From NCBI GenBank assembly GCA_945910005.1, contig OX246746.1, positions 26,249,075 through 26,313,074 of the forward strand: a stretch of 64,000 bases of DNA, read 5' to 3'. The notes beneath the pieces were generated by a model. That model saw nothing but the letters and a program-made list of their open reading frames with translations. It searched no databases and had not been told where the DNA came from. The stretch is from Isoperla grammatica. Lineage: Eukaryota > Arthropoda > Insecta > Plecoptera > Perlodidae. This document shows positions 1-14,100 of this stretch, in pieces (position 1 is the stretch's first letter; every line of letters starts with the position of its first letter). A program made the position numbers and the translations under genes.

Positions 1-601
1 CATAGCGTTTATCGACGTTTGAAACGTAGCAAATTGTCTCGTAAAAGACCGACGGCGCTGTTGGCCGAAGGTAGTGACGTCCATTTCTAAGGACGCTCTC
101 GACATTCGTCAAGGACGGCCTAAACGACCATGTCTTATCATTGTCCTGTCAAATAATGAAGATCAAACGGAAACCGAATATGTTCTGGTGGAAATAACAG
201 TCATTTGAGGAGGGCTAATCACAGCAAGGGTTTATGAGGTCTGCCGGGCTAACATGCGATGGGCCCATTCGCTGTAATATTAATGATTTTAAATAACTCA
301 ACTCAGGCAAATAGTTTTAATGATAACTTAACTCTGATCAAACCTTGAATATAAGCACCTTATTACAGCGCATAATACTATGAGCACCTTATTGAAATAG
401 GTGACGTCAAATTGGTATAATACGTGAACACGAATATTTGTTAGTGTTAAATTGATTGGACGTCCCTACTTCTGAGATTTTAGTCTTTCAAAAGTTGGTC
501 CTCTGCACTGTGTACACGAAGATTTCCTTTGCGGCCCATTACGTTGGTGCACAGAGAAGGTATCTGCTTACTAATTCATTTTTGTTATTAGAATTTTCCT
601 G

Positions 602-621
602 CCCCCCCCCCCCCCCCCCCC
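602..621 (+). repeat. Poly-C tract (20 C)
   Basis: Twenty consecutive C residues followed by GCACACCCC. This is the longest homopolymer of C or G in the window. Confidence 0.95.
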
Positions 622-3600
622 GCACACCCCTATAAAGAAGGTTACTAAGGATGTTTATCGAAAACGAAATACCAGAAAACCCCTAATGAATAAAGTAATT
701 TATGTTTTCATTACGTGGTAGAAAAAAAGCTAATATAATATAAAATATAACCTCACTAAGTGGCAATTTTAACACGCGTGTGCCACCTCGATTAGGATTC
801 AAAACCCGGAATAATAATGTACGGGCGCTCTTGCCAATTAATCTACAGGGGCCACAGTTGTCTTGCGATCCCGGAGTACTCCAATTTATATTGAGCAGCC
901 GCCAAATTTCTTGGTTTGATTCCCAATCGTCGCAAACTTGACTGGTCATGTATCAACTAGCAGCAACTGTCCAAGCAGAAGAAAATACCTAATTGCCCTA
1001 CTGAAATATAATTTTATTGTTCAAATTAATTATTATTATTTTACTAAATTATAAAAATCACGAGTTTATTATTATTCAATTTAAGTTAAGTTTATGTTAA
1101 TTTTACTTGTTCGTGTTACAGGCAAGTCTGTTGTAATGCTTTGTGGATAGGATGGTGTAAATGTATGTACAAAGTGTTCAATATAAATAAAGAAGTTATT
1201 AAAAAGAAATTATTATTATAGGCTGAATATGTATGTATACAGATATTATAACAATAACTATTATGTTTTATTTATGAGTGGGCCCAAAATATTTACTCTT
1301 TAGCCATTGTTGTGGAGGAAACACGGTAAGATTGAAATTTATGTCGGTTAGAGATTTAATACAAATTAACGCTTTACCTTCGCACCTAGATGTGCTCGTT
1401 TTATTATTACCTGTATAACTAACATTTAAATGTTACACAACTTTGCAAACATGTATTTAAATGCAGATGTATAAAGGCTAAACCCGGAAAATTTATCAAA
1501 CGTCTACTCTTAACACAAGTTCTATGATTTTAATTTGTTATCCCTGCGATGTGCGGTATACAGCGGAATCTAACGTCTATCTTCTAAATTAAATTGAGCA
1601 ATTGCGGCCGCAATGGACGCTCGCCTTATTAACAGCTTCCAGTTAAGCCAATTCCCCAGTGCGGTTGCATTGGTCATTTTGGGGTAGACGAGTGCTAGCC
1701 AGCCAGCAATGCAGCCAGGGTGCGAGCTCTCATAAGGCGGGGTTTTTAGGGGCTTCGCTACCAACTTAGAAACCTACGCGGTTGTTTCAAAAATTTTGTT
1801 TTAACTTGTCTTTACGATAGGAACGCTTTTCAAGCGGCTTGCTATTTGTTCTGTACAGGGCGGCCCCGTCTACCCGTGCCCACCTGTAGAACTGCCACGG
1901 GGGGTAGACTAGACGTATTTCGGGCTTTTTACGACTACACTTGTGAAAAAACTGGCGTGTAAATGTTTATCGTGCTCAGCGTTGTCGTCATCATATCACT
2001 CACTGATCGAGAACAAAAACGTACAATTCATCGTGCGTTTGGGAATCATGGGAAATAACATCTGGCTTATCTATACTAGTCGCGGTCCCTTGCAAGCCAT
2101 TGCCGGAAAGTGGGCGTATTTTTTGGCCAGCCCTGCAGTATGGAGATATTCATTCATTATAGGCGCTCCCCCAACATATTATATTGTGAGTGAGCTCCCA
2201 TGGTTCACGATAGACATTTCTCATGGTAGTACGACAGGACGTGACATGTGTATACTGGTAAACGTAGTTGCGTATCAGTTTGTGTATGCGCTTCCCTTGT
2301 TATCACTGTTGGAAGCCGCTGTCAAGGATATAGACCGCCTACGTAGCGCCCACGATGTCTGCTTGAGGCGGTGACGTCTGGAACTAACCCTCAAAACTGG
2401 CCGATGAGTTTATCAATGACGAACCACGGAATAGCTCCAATAACCATCGCCGGTTATTGGATCACATGTTTCAGCATTTCATGTAGTAAAATAAAGACTG
2501 GTGATTACTTTCCGATTGGCAGCGCACACTGGTGTTAAGTGTTAACGTTATTAATTGGACGTCCTCCCATGCGATAACATACACAGCTGTTATTTTTATT
2601 GGACGTTTATCCCACACAACAGTAATATTAAAAAGTGTAAAAACCGGCGCAGAATTCAACTTACCAAACCAGTTTGTCACTAGTATAAGGTGTGAAATCG
2701 ATTGCTCTTTATTCAGAGGTAGGTAATCAAAATTGGCAACGAAGCAAGGCCAGACATAGGGTGGTGACTACCGGTCATAATGCCACATTGCACGACATTT
2801 ATGTTGTTACTGTATTTTCCATATCAACTAGCACAGCGGCAAATTTTGGGTTCAATCGCGGCTGGTTTATTGCTCTCTTTGTACGAGGTTGTAAACTTCA
2901 ATCAGGTTGAAAGTTTCTCCGACCAGCAAGAAGGGTAGATGCGTAGCTTCCAAAATCAAGTGACCTCCGATTATTTTGTCTTAGGCAACTGCGGTTAGGA
3001 GAGTTTAAACTAAGTTACATCCACGTATTTACGTGGGCCTGGTTTAGATTAATGCAAATGCTCAGGAGTGAATTTATGGCGATCAAACATCGGAATATGC
3101 TGTTCAAATTTAAACTCGCGGCGAAATGAAGAGGTTTGGACATTAAAAGATTATCGCTTGTAAAGTTGAATTTCATCCGGGTTTTCCACAGGAGTAACTT
3201 AATTTTTGAAGTCCCCGTGACGGCTGTGGTGTATTTTGACCATTTGATTGTCCAGCGTGGCCCCAGCCGAGGCCGAGCCCCGTTATGCTAAAATTAACTT
3301 CCTACTCCTTTTTGTTCGCCCCCGGACCTCGCCACTACTCTTCGTCTTACAACGCGGAGATCCGCTCCTCGCTTTGACCCTTCTTGACACGAAATTAAGA
3401 CCTCCCCCCCCCCCCACCAAATATATTTCATACGTACGGCCTTGTGCCCGAGCATAATTCCCTAAAAGGTGAAGTGGCTCTTTAATACACTGTTGCAAGT
3501 GGTTGGTCGTATGTCTGGGGCGACGGGGCGGGCGCCCCTACACCCCTAGCCCGGGCAATGCGCGGACCGAAGCCAAGCAGGTTTGTGATTCCAGCTCACA

Positions 3601-5239
3601 CGAAATCAATAGTGCGTGGAACCTAGTAGGGGCAACGTTGCCAGATCTTCCTCGTGTTCGCTCCGTTCATAAAACGTACTGGCAATCAGTGGCGTAGACT
3701 GTAGACGGTCGAACCCAGGTCCACTCTTTGCTGGGTAATGGGCGGACCCGCCACGTAGCCTACGCCTGGTGACGGCGTACAAGTGGACTCGTGATGGGTT
3801 GCCGCGGGAAAGACGATAACGACAACGACAGCGACACTCTCACAAGTGGATCTCCAGTATTACAATCAAACGACAGCCTTACCGTCTCCCCATTAATATT
3901 TCTAAACGATGATACACCCGAATTGCCTCGGATTAATTCGATCTTCCCAAGTGAACAATGAGATCGATCTATTCCCAACCATAAAACAGGCTAATTAAAT
4001 CACGGACTGGCTTAAAATTTACATAAATCGGATTTCAAGACAGAAACACCGAACAACGCGGCTTATTGCATTTAAACCATTAAAAACCAATAGAATAACA
4101 CAAACTACCTGTAAAACCGTACGACTCGTATTTTCCTCTGCGAATGGAAATGTAGATATTTGAACACGAAGCTCCATCTATAAACGGTTCGATGGGCTCT
4201 CTTTAAGAATAGGCCATGTATCTCGAACGGTGAAATATGGAGGAAATGGTGATTCCATTGAAGGAAGCTGCGTCTCTCCTATAAGCGACCTATCTCTTCT
4301 TCCGCCGCTCAGACGATTACATGTCAGCGACAGGTCAGGAAGTGGTTATCACATTATTAGATTGTGGTTGCAGGAACACTTCCTATACGCGTACTTATTT
4401 TATTTCGGCGTGTTATTGCAGATTATCTATTTATGTAATTTGGAAGATGCATTTTCTTTTCACGTCACTGGAGTGTTTACAGGAAGTGGTAAAATTGAAG
4501 TGTCTGCATAGTGCGTTGAATTTAATTTACTGTTGATTTTTTTTACCACTATGTGTAATTACGGAAGTAACATATTACGTACTATAGGTACGTTTTTCAT
4601 TGGATCGGATGTATAGCAATATCTAAAAATAAATTGCGTAAAATGGTTTCGGCATTTTCTTTTTAGCGCAACAAAAACAGTTGAGGGCTTTGTCGTTTGT
4701 GTGAACGGCAAAAACCGTGTGTGATGCCGCCGTGATCGTCCATTGTAAACTCATAGAGATAAGCATATTATCATAATATCCCTTGACAGTGTTGCCATAG
4801 TTACGTGACGTCACCAACCTGTAGCTAATCCCACATGTTTCGTATTTTAATGGTGGGAATTTTGAAATCGTGCTCTGCCTCGGCGGGCTTTAATTTGGCC
4901 TACGTGATTGCGTTGGGGAAATCGAAAAGTGTCCTAAAAACTACTAGGAAAACGCTCTGTTTGACGCGTTGATAAGCGAGCGCGTCAATATCTCCGAACT
5001 TTCTGGCGAAAAGATGTCAATGCTAATACGAACAACAATTAACAACAATTCAAGAATGCGCATTGCAAAAATTTTTCTAATTTCCATAGCTTTTATACTT
5101 TCCGACATTGTTGTATGCAGTGCAATGTGCGTTGCTAAGAATTTTCGTGGTCATGTTTTCAACACGGTCCGCCACCGTTACTAACAGTTATTGACAGCAA
5201 TATAAATGTAATTTCTGCCTCTTATACGTATTGGATCGC

Positions 5240-5490
5240 GTTTACATTAGTATATTCGTAACCGGACAAAAATTTACTACAAGATAGCCACCTCACATTT
5301 TGCCGTAACTGTGTTTTAAAAAAATATTTTCGAGTAACTTTTGTGTAACTTTGCCAATATTTATCGTATCGCCAACAAATGAACATATTCGTGACCGGAA
5401 AAAAGTTTAAAAAAATGTGGCTATCTCACATTTTGCCGCCATTTTGTTTCAAAAAAATATTTTGCAGTATCTATGGTGTAACTTTGTAAC
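5240..5490 (+). repeat. Diverged direct repeat, two ~105-bp copies
   Basis: The segment near 5250-5355 (ATATTCGTAACCGGAC ... CACATTTTGCCG ... AAAAAAATATTTTC ... TGTAACTTT) recurs near 5384-5490 with the same landmarks in the same order. It is followed downstream by an A-rich tail at 5604-5640. This is possibly the 3' part of a retroposon, but the family is unknown. Confidence 0.5.
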
Positions 5491-6126
5491 TTTTCAAACG
5501 ATTTTGCCTCAAAACTATACACCTTCAATCCACATCGAGGCTTGTGGATGGTCCAAATTTCAAGTTGATCGGACTTTCCGTTCGACCGCTATCGACGGAC
5601 ATAAAAAAAAAAAAAAAAAACAAACAAACAAAAAAAAAACAGAACGAAGTGCCATAAGAGTCTCGTGGAAACGCTCGCTTCGCTCGCTTAAAAAACATTG
5701 TATCAACATCATATTATTTATCAGCATTTATTGAATGTGAAGAAAATATGTTAATGCATGGAGATGTGTTATCAAACGGTTTATTAGTTCAAAGAATAAT
5801 TACGTAACTGTAAAATAATAATTAATAATCATCTTTTTTTTATTAAAAAATATTTTTTAAAAATAAAATGTACAAACTAAAATTTTTTCCATATTCGCCT
5901 CAGAATACATTGTTCTGAGTAGGTTAGTTAAACTATTATTTCAAAGCATTTATACAAATAAGCTATAGTTAGTTACGCGTTTATAGAAATAGTGATTTTA
6001 CTCTTAATGAACTATAACATATTTTCTAAATACCTTACACATCCTAGTCAACGTACTTCCAAACAGCAATTGTCAACTTGATGCCCGTTCCTGCATGGCA
6101 GAAACCATTCTACTTGGCAGAAACCA

Positions 6127-6245
6127 TTCTACTTGGCAAGATAATTGTTGGCATTACTACATTATCACTGCACCAAAAGAGGTACTACAAGTTACAACTT
6201 GTTTATATAATAATAATAATAATAATAATAATACTAATAAAGACC

Positions 6246-6332
<87 letters not shown>

Positions 6333-6409
6333 AACAAGTTGTAACTTGTAGTACCTCTTTTGGTGCAGTGATAATGTAGTAATGCCAACAATTATCTTGC
6401 CAAGTAGAA
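6127..6409. repeat. Large palindrome with ~80-bp arms around a TTA microsatellite
   Basis: The left arm (6127-6209, starting TTCTACTTGGCAAGATAATT) is repeated in inverted orientation at about 6328-6409 (ending AATTATCTTGCCAAGTAGAA) with no mismatch that I can see. The space between is (AAT)n then (TTA)n, itself largely self-complementary, so nearly the whole 283 bp can fold back. The outer-left segment CAGAAACCATTCTACTTGG is also duplicated in tandem (about 6099-6138). Confidence 0.9.
6247..6329 (+). repeat. (TTA)n microsatellite
   Basis: About 27 uninterrupted TTA units forming the loop of the palindrome at 6127-6409. Confidence 0.95.
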
Positions 6410-9400
6410 GTCTCCCTCTAGAATTCAAACAAGGTTTCATATTCGTACGAATTTAGCGAAGGATTGTACATCTAAGGCAATTATAACAAAAAAAATATAC
6501 CTCTGAAGCCAAAAAGTTTGGTTTCAGAAAGCGCTTGTGCACTGGTAGTGAATTTCTACCGGGAAGTGCGAAAATAAATTATAACTCAGGAGAAGGTGGC
6601 AATTAAAACTAACAGTTCCTAGCATAACGTTTTAGACTCACAAAGCAAGTGCTATTAGTTTTACAATATGTTACTCGAAAATTGTTGTATTTTTGCGGTG
6701 AAAGTGAAATATTTATTCTAAAGAGATAAGGTATTTCCACTGTTAGTTGGATTCAAGATAAACAATTTCATGGAACTCTCTGGTAACGCATATCTGTATT
6801 AGGTTGAATGATATAAAACCGAACAAAAACTATGTGAATTAATAAATAAAATAATACGTGCGAAACCACCTTTGTTGACTGCAAAGAAAAGATGCACAAT
6901 GTTTAGAATTTGCGCAGTGTTTGGAATTACAGGTAGATTGATAAATTGAACCAGCAAATGAGTAAGCAGTTGTAAACAAGATTTGTAATTGTCGGAGCGA
7001 ATCAAATACACTGCGGCATTTTTAGAAATTGTCACTATCATTGTGCAGAAACAGACCCATAGCTCTCCACTACAGTAATGGATGATTTTATGTGGGGAAA
7101 ATTTTGTTTCTCTCGGATATTCATACATCCAGCTCCCAAGCTATAATGATTGCATTTTGTGACTAATTAAGGGTGTTGATTCCAAACTATGTCTCTCGTT
7201 TCATACTCGGTATATTAATACAGTATAGAGCACATCTTGCATTTATTTCAAGCCATGCACATTAACATTAACAAGTAGCTAACTTTGTTGGTAACGTAGT
7301 TTTAGTGTCTTGATAATGTAATTACTGAAAAACAATTACCTGGTGTTTGGTGTTTTCGCTCGGGTACCTGCTTAGTTCCAACCAGTCAATATGCAGTAAC
7401 AAAGTTTGGAATTTCACTTAATCTCTCCCGTAACGAAATTATGCACATGGATGAATGCTTTATTTATAGATGTTTCCAGGCGCTTGACATCCGTTAATCA
7501 CAGTAAACTGATTAAGTATCCTGGAAGTTTTGGAATTCGCAGTAAATGGCTAATTAATTATCGAGATTGAAGGGAAATTTTGGTTTCAATCTCATGGACG
7601 TGTAGTTTAAAAAGTTGTCCTACCTGTTTTCCACAGAGATTGATTCTTAATTCAAAGTATTGTCTTGTATGCTACTACTGCGTGAAATTAGTAATAATAG
7701 ATCATTTTGTCACCTAGACAGTATTTTGCTTATGACCATTTATTTGTAGTGAACGTATAGATGTATAGTAAAAATGGGAGTTTATTACAATGCAATTCTC
7801 ATATTCATGCACATATGGTATAAATATATATCGTCAAATTATTACACATCGACTATTATTATTGTAAGTGATGTAATATGTGAATGCGAAAACCTCTAGT
7901 TTGCCATTAATATAAATGTTAATTGAGGAAATAATTATTAGATAGACTTTCTTTGGTGTCAGGATTATACAGTATGGACGCCAGAAGTAACAGAAACTCG
8001 TTCTGTGCACATTGGTTACGACGCCCGCCCTCAAGTGGGCGATCTGGGTTCGTGTCCCGGCTGGCTGTTTCTTCTGGCTTTCACACTAATTAATACGTGC
8101 CGGCCTGTTCAATAAATAACGTACTGCCTATTCAAAGCCCTTGTCTGAGGATTAATTGAAATTAATTTACGGCTTACTCACCATGCAGCACAATGTGATA
8201 CTAGGGCGCGTGTCCGTAATATAGCCGCCATTTCCCTTGTCCGTTGACATTTCGTTCACGCAAGCTGTTTTAATGTATTTTTCACGTGTACGGATGCGTT
8301 TAAAAAAATAATACCGATACATACGCAACAGTTACAACACTTTTGTCCATCCTTTCGAATGTTTCACCCACCCTGTGCACTTTATTCATTGCCCTAAACA
8401 AACGAGTACGTGCATAGAAATATATTCTAAACACAAATTGTTGACGTCCATGATGGATAGAATTACAATGCTATTCGCTTGCCTATGGTAAAGAATAGGG
8501 AAAGTTCGAGGTTATGTCATAACACTTATCAGACAGGGCCTTGTAAGTTATGCATTTAATGCAACTCAGGGTGCGTTCCGAAACCAGCAAAAACGCCTTG
8601 GGCGAATGTGTATGTGTATGAATGCCGTAACCCGCTGATTGCGTTCAGGGTGTCTCTACTCGACTCTAGACTTTTGTAGTTGCGGCAACATGTTTGCGCA
8701 TGTTGACTCCACCCGTTGATGGCTACAATTGCAAGTCTTTGAATTTTACCCTTATTAGGCCTTCATTAATAATTCGCTTCGTTGTGTTAGTAGTTTTGAA
8801 TTGGTCTCTGCAATATATGATTTCCGGCGCCCCCATAAAAGAGACAGAAAAGTGTTTTATTTTTCCGCTTTTCTTCTGCAAAACAATGGCTATATACCCG
8901 AGCAGAAAACGCAAGAAGCTAAATAAAACCATTGCAAGCGTTAGTTGGCCGGCATTCATTTTCCGCAATGATACTTGTTGAGGAAACTGATCCGTGCTTG
9001 CTTGTTAGACATAACGTGCACATCCAGTATTCGAACCGTTTTGCATTCGGTTGTAACACCTGTTTGGAAAACCATAGATCAGCATCAAAATGAAGTGAGA
9101 ACGAACAGTGAATTTTCGGGCAGTACGTCAGTGGCAATGAAAACGATTCGGTACGTATGCATTAGTGGTTATTTTGTGTCATTTGCCTTCATAAATATAC
9201 AATTTTAAATATTTAATGTATATTGCGTCCACTATATAGTTATGTACGTGAATTAACATTCAATATTTCCTGTGTTTATTGCCATGACGGGTTTGTTTCG
9301 AAATCACTGTTAACATTTTTCCAAGTATCGAGCGTAAAATGACTACGTTTCTATAATCATAAACAAGTGAGCTGACCGAGAACTGACCCCTTGACCTTCA

Positions 9401-10274
9401 GCACTGGAAGCAAGAATAAAGCCCCCACTCTAATGATGACCCACACAAAGCTAGATAACAATAAATGTTATTGCTGCCGCCCGGCTAAAAATATTAAATA
9501 GAACCTGTTTTCGGCTTAGTGATAAAACGAAATTAACCTTTATGTGGTATTTCTCGTCTTGTGGGTGTTTTAACTGAATAGTTGGTTCAAGTGGTGAAGG
9601 TCGAGGACGCCATTCCTGCACTAGCGCTGGTCTAGGTGTGAGTGAGCATACTGCTGCATACATTACCCGCACAGTTCCTCTTCTCGTGTCGGTCAAGATC
9701 ATGTGTATGACCCTTGACTGCGTTTCGGTTTTCTAGTGCGCTTTGAACATGACAAAAATCGTTAAACAGTTATAATAACATTAGAACAATCACGAAGTTA
9801 ATTTTGTGTGAAAAATTGTAATTTATCGTAGTTTTGTTTCATTTCTCCTTTATAGTAAAATAAAGATTTCCCGGAAACCACTTGGGTGAGAGATTTCCAG
9901 ACAAAAAAGAGTAAACAAGAAATAATATTTATTTTACTCTGTAGCATATAAGGCGATCTATATATAGCGTGGGCTTTAACTTCCATGATTAATGGAACAG
10001 ATTTTGCATAAACAAATATAAAAAATGCGTCTTTCTTGCATAATCATAAATTCGTGATACATTATGCATGCGCGTTGTTGCAATGGCAGCGCTGTGTAAA
10101 TGTATGAACTGAAGTGCGGCAGGTTTTTGTCTCTAGAGTCTCGCTATAGTTCCTTCACGGATAAACAAGAAGAACCAGCGCATGACAGGCGTGGCGGAAG
10201 GGCAGGCGAGGTTAAACATGTTGCGTTGCCGGACCTCTGTAGTCTATGTTCGCTAATCGTATTGCAGCTAAAAT
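6410..10274. other. No recognisable gene; AT-rich non-coding DNA
   Basis: I found no exon with family resemblance in this stretch. It contains a tRNA-like SINE head near 8011-8065 (described separately) and otherwise low-complexity AT-rich sequence with short unsupported frames. Confidence 0.45.
8011..8065 (+). mobile_element. tRNA-like SINE head
   Basis: GGGTTCGTGTCCC at 8046-8058 is a good RNA polymerase III B box. The segment CAAGTGGGCGATCTGGGTTC closely matches the reverse complement of 16196-16245 (CAAGTGGGAGACCTGGGTTC), and both continue into a GCTGG motif. A shared tRNA-derived SINE family is the simplest reading. The 3' end is not clear. Confidence 0.4.
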
Positions 10275-11143
10275 AAAGATACGTCGGGCAAGACTGTCCC
10301 ACGATGTCCGGGCATCACAATAGACTGTCATCGCACTGTTCCTCCACCGAGCAGTTGACAGGGGGAACAAAGATACGTCGAGCAAGACTGTCCCACGATG
10401 TCCGGGCATCACAATAGACTGTCATCGCACTGTTCCTCCACCGAGCAGTTGACAGGGGGAACAAAGATCCGTCGAGCAAGACTGTCCCACGATGTCCGGG
10501 CATCACAATAGACTGTCATCGCACTGTTCCTCCACCGAGCAGTTGACAGGGAGAACAAAGATACGTCGAGCAAGACTGTCCCACGATGTCCGGGCATCAC
10601 AATAGACTGTCATCGCACTGTTCCTCCACCGAGCAGTTGACAGGGGGAACAAAGATACGTCGAGCAAGACTGTCCCACGATGTCCGGGCATCACAATAGA
10701 CTGTCATCGCACTGTTCCTCCACCGAGCAGTTGACAGGGGGAACAAAGATACGTCGAGCAAGACTGTCCCACGATGTCCGGGCATCACAATAGACTGTCA
10801 TCGCACTGTTCCTCCACCGAGCAGTTGACAGGGGGAACAAAGATACGTCGAGCAAGACTGTCCCACGATGTCCGGGCATCACAATAGACTGTCATCGCAC
10901 TGTTCCTCCACCGAGCAGTTGACAGGGGGAACAAAGATACGTCGAGCAAGACTGTCCTACGATGTCCGGGCATCACAATAGACTGTCATCGCACTGTTCC
11001 TCCACCGAGCAGTTGACAGGGGGAACAAAGATACGTCGGGCAAGACTGTCCCACGATGTCCGGGCATCACAATAGACTGTCATCGCACTGTTCCTCCACC
11101 GAGCAGTTGACAGGGGGAACAAAGATACGTCGGGCAAGACTGT
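10275..11143 (+). repeat. 94-bp minisatellite, nine units plus a partial
   Basis: The unit begins AAAGATACGTCGRGCAAGAC and recurs at exact 94-bp spacing from 10275 to 11121, followed by 23 bp of a tenth unit. Copies are almost identical; the few differences include GATCC for GATAC near 10468, GGGAGAAC near 10550 and TCCTACG near 10957. The first and the last units read CGTCGGGC, while interior units read CGTCGAGC. Frames running through it are repeat shadows, since 94 is not a multiple of 3. Confidence 0.97.
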
Positions 11144-14100
11144 TGGTCTGTTGTACTATGACATTTGTTATGAGTAGTTATGAGTGACCGAGGAAAATTT
11201 GCAGTCAGGATTGTCAACGGTAGAAATCAAACCCACGACCCCGCCAATGAGTCCTGCCGGCTACCTCTATCGGATGACAGCGGTTCAATGTCGCATGGAA
11301 TACTGATTACTGGTAGACACCACTGCAAACTTTCCCGATTGTGTATGCACCGAGACAGGGCAGCCAATATACCGTTGTTAGTCATGCCCCTTTTTATTAT
11401 TGAAGAATGACTCAAAACCAGTAATTTGATTTAATTAACATTTCGTAATTTATACATCTAACAAGGTTGCGCCCCCGTCGCTGCAACCAAACCAATTGTT
11501 TGCAGATTGTGATCAGTGAAGGTGTCTTAATAATTACAAAGCCTACCTCAGTTATTATTTTTTATTATTGCATTTGAAGCACTGGAATAGACGGAACGAC
11601 CTCATTGAACAAGTGAATGTTTGTGTTGGGTTTGTGACAATTGTATTCAAACCCGTGTTGTCAATCGTTCGAGTGTAAATGTATATAGATTTACATGTTC
11701 ATAGTGGTATATATTGTATATTGACATATTTTGTGAGTAAAAGTGTATAAATCAAGTTTAGGCCGATTCACAATTGAATTAAGAATTGCAATTAGAAACA
11801 GTGAAATAGTGAAATAACAAGCAACTGGTTCACAACCGACGACTATAGTTGCTTATTTCAGTAGTCAAAGCAGTGCCTTAATTGTGTACTTACTATCAGT
11901 CTATCATTGACTATAACAGCAAAATATCCGGTGCCACTGTTTTTGTTTTGATTACCGTAGTTTACCTTCTAGTATGGCTCTTCTGCGTTCTGATTGGTTC
12001 GTCATATGATGCATCATGGGAAGTTGGTATAAGAAATGGAATTGATTCATTTCTTATGACTATTTCAATCCATCGTGACGGATGTGAACCACAGCATTGT
12101 TATTGTATGTTCCAATTCACCAACTCTTATTTCAATTGTGAACCACGCTTTATGTAACGAGAGTGAATGTTACTTTAGACCAAGAAAATTTCAGGTACGA
12201 TCAGCGCAAAATCCATTTGTGATGTTTGGCCATATTTATATATACGCGCTTTGTGAACGGAGCCTCGTCTTTTCTGTACACCTTTCTTGATTATTGTATC
12301 GTAGCCTACGTGTATCTATTTCCAGCCCTTGCATTTAACATCGAACATCATGAATAGCACCACTAATCAGTTTTCTCTGTGATGTCGGTGATGCTAAGCT
12401 GCGGGGGACTTCCCGCGCAGTGTCGCATGAGACGCCATGATGAACAACCAATGAACGGGGAGGGAGTCCCGACTATCCGTATCTCCACCACCATTGGTTA
12501 CCTTTTTGTTTTCAGAACACTCACAAAGAAGTAACAGCTAGACTATTGCTTTGTGGCTATAGGTGATTGATTGATTGATTGGTTACTGTTAGTTAATAGA
12601 TGCGTTGTTCTATTCTCTGTATATATACGGTTATCCTATTCGAGGCGATGAATCGATGCCATTTTTTTTTTATTTATTTCCTCTGTCTGTACATTACACC
12701 ATTAGATATTATTCTTGTACATGCGGAAATTACCTGAACCAATAAACATAGGTTTGTGGCGGTTGCCAGTGGATGCATGATAATCACAAAAATCCATACC
12801 ATATCTCGGACTGAAATGATGACTGTACTTAATATACGTATTTAGTTTAGTTGAGCAATGAATTGTTATGTTTGTGCGTGCGTGGGTATTATATGCCCCA
12901 TGCTCGGTGTCGCCATGCATTTCTCCGAAACGTTTTGTGAGCGCGAGTAAGCGGAATATTTCACCGTATATACGAACGAGGAACGTGTCAGCACGTAGAA
13001 AAATATATTTACAGATAAACATCATCATACATAACATAGCCAAGGAAACTTCGGGACTGATTTTGAATATTTTTGTCGTTAAGATCGAAAATGGAAACTG
13101 CCACTGAGTGACGTAGTTAGCGCTCTGTGTGTTTTCGTGACGGCTTGGAGGGGGGTGGGGGGAGGGAGGGGGCTAATTTGATTTGCTTATCGCATTCTCC
13201 ATAGGCTGAGGGCCTCATTGTTGCATAATTATAAAATTACTCATGGAAAATGATGATAATAGAGGCCTATAGGCTTAAGGTGGGCGTCAAAAACTCTCCC
13301 CATCAGCCGATATGTTTCTAAAAGTAAATTGTGCAATGTCAACATGTTTAGTACTATACATACGGAAGATTTGAGTGAATTGTTGTGGTTGCCAATTAGG
13401 GTCTGCCCTATTATCAAGCTTGTTAAAAATTTGTTTCGCCCATTTGAAACACTACTTGGTTATAGCAAGGGAAGTTTTATTTAGAAACGCATGCCTACTG
13501 GCTATACTTTGACATTAATGTAAGAATAATGAAACAAATTTCGGATTTTTCTTCCTTTTACATTCCTTGAATATTTATTTTCTAGGTTCTTCAAAAAGAG
13601 ATAGTATAAAGGGACTGAATCCTATTAAAACCTTTGTGCGGCATATTGAGGTATTAGGGAACGTGTGCTCTAGATTACTAAGTATTCGATAGGAAATTTA
13701 CATGAAACCGCAATCTCGGGCATCGTCGTCGATCTGTGATATGTAACTCGTGGTCATTACTTCCTCCCAGTCACTCCTGGGATATAAGATAGCCGACTGT
13801 TCTTTGCGTCTCACTCAATGGTTTGATTGGTGTTGATCTCTGTACGCAAATACCAGCAGGCAGTGATCTACAGTTATTGCTGCAGTGTTGAACGCTGTAG
13901 ATGACGCTAAATTTCATTTTGAATACCTAATTATTTCTGATTCGAAACATTCACACTAGCTATGGTGCTAGCATGCCCAAATGTTGTTTGCGCTCTTATA
14001 TTTTCCAAAATTATAATTGCTTTAGGTAAATAATTTTAGCCGGGACATCAACTTTTAAATAACAGTCTGTCAAATTTGTTCATTTTTGTAGACTTTACCA

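Larger units (their letters stand above)
1..6126. other. No recognisable gene; upstream flank or intron
   Basis: I see no plexin exon or other known coding sequence here. Open frames are short and lack recognisable motifs; the longest is 1943-2374 on the plus strand, 143 codons. Notable local features are a run of 20 C at 602-621, a pyrimidine run near 3405-3416, a TGACGTCA octamer at 402 and another at 4806, and a diverged direct repeat near 5240-5490. If the plexin gene begins left of the window, this is its intron; otherwise it is intergenic. Confidence 0.5.

Noticed and set aside
1943..2374. 143-codon plus-strand open frame
   Set aside because: No recognisable domain, ordinary composition and no supporting neighbour. 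It is within the range of chance frames for this much sequence.
10212..10976. Series of ~63-codon minus-strand frames repeated every 94 bp
   Set aside because: They are one frame repeated by the 94-bp minisatellite. The period is not a multiple of 3, so no continuous repeat protein is possible.
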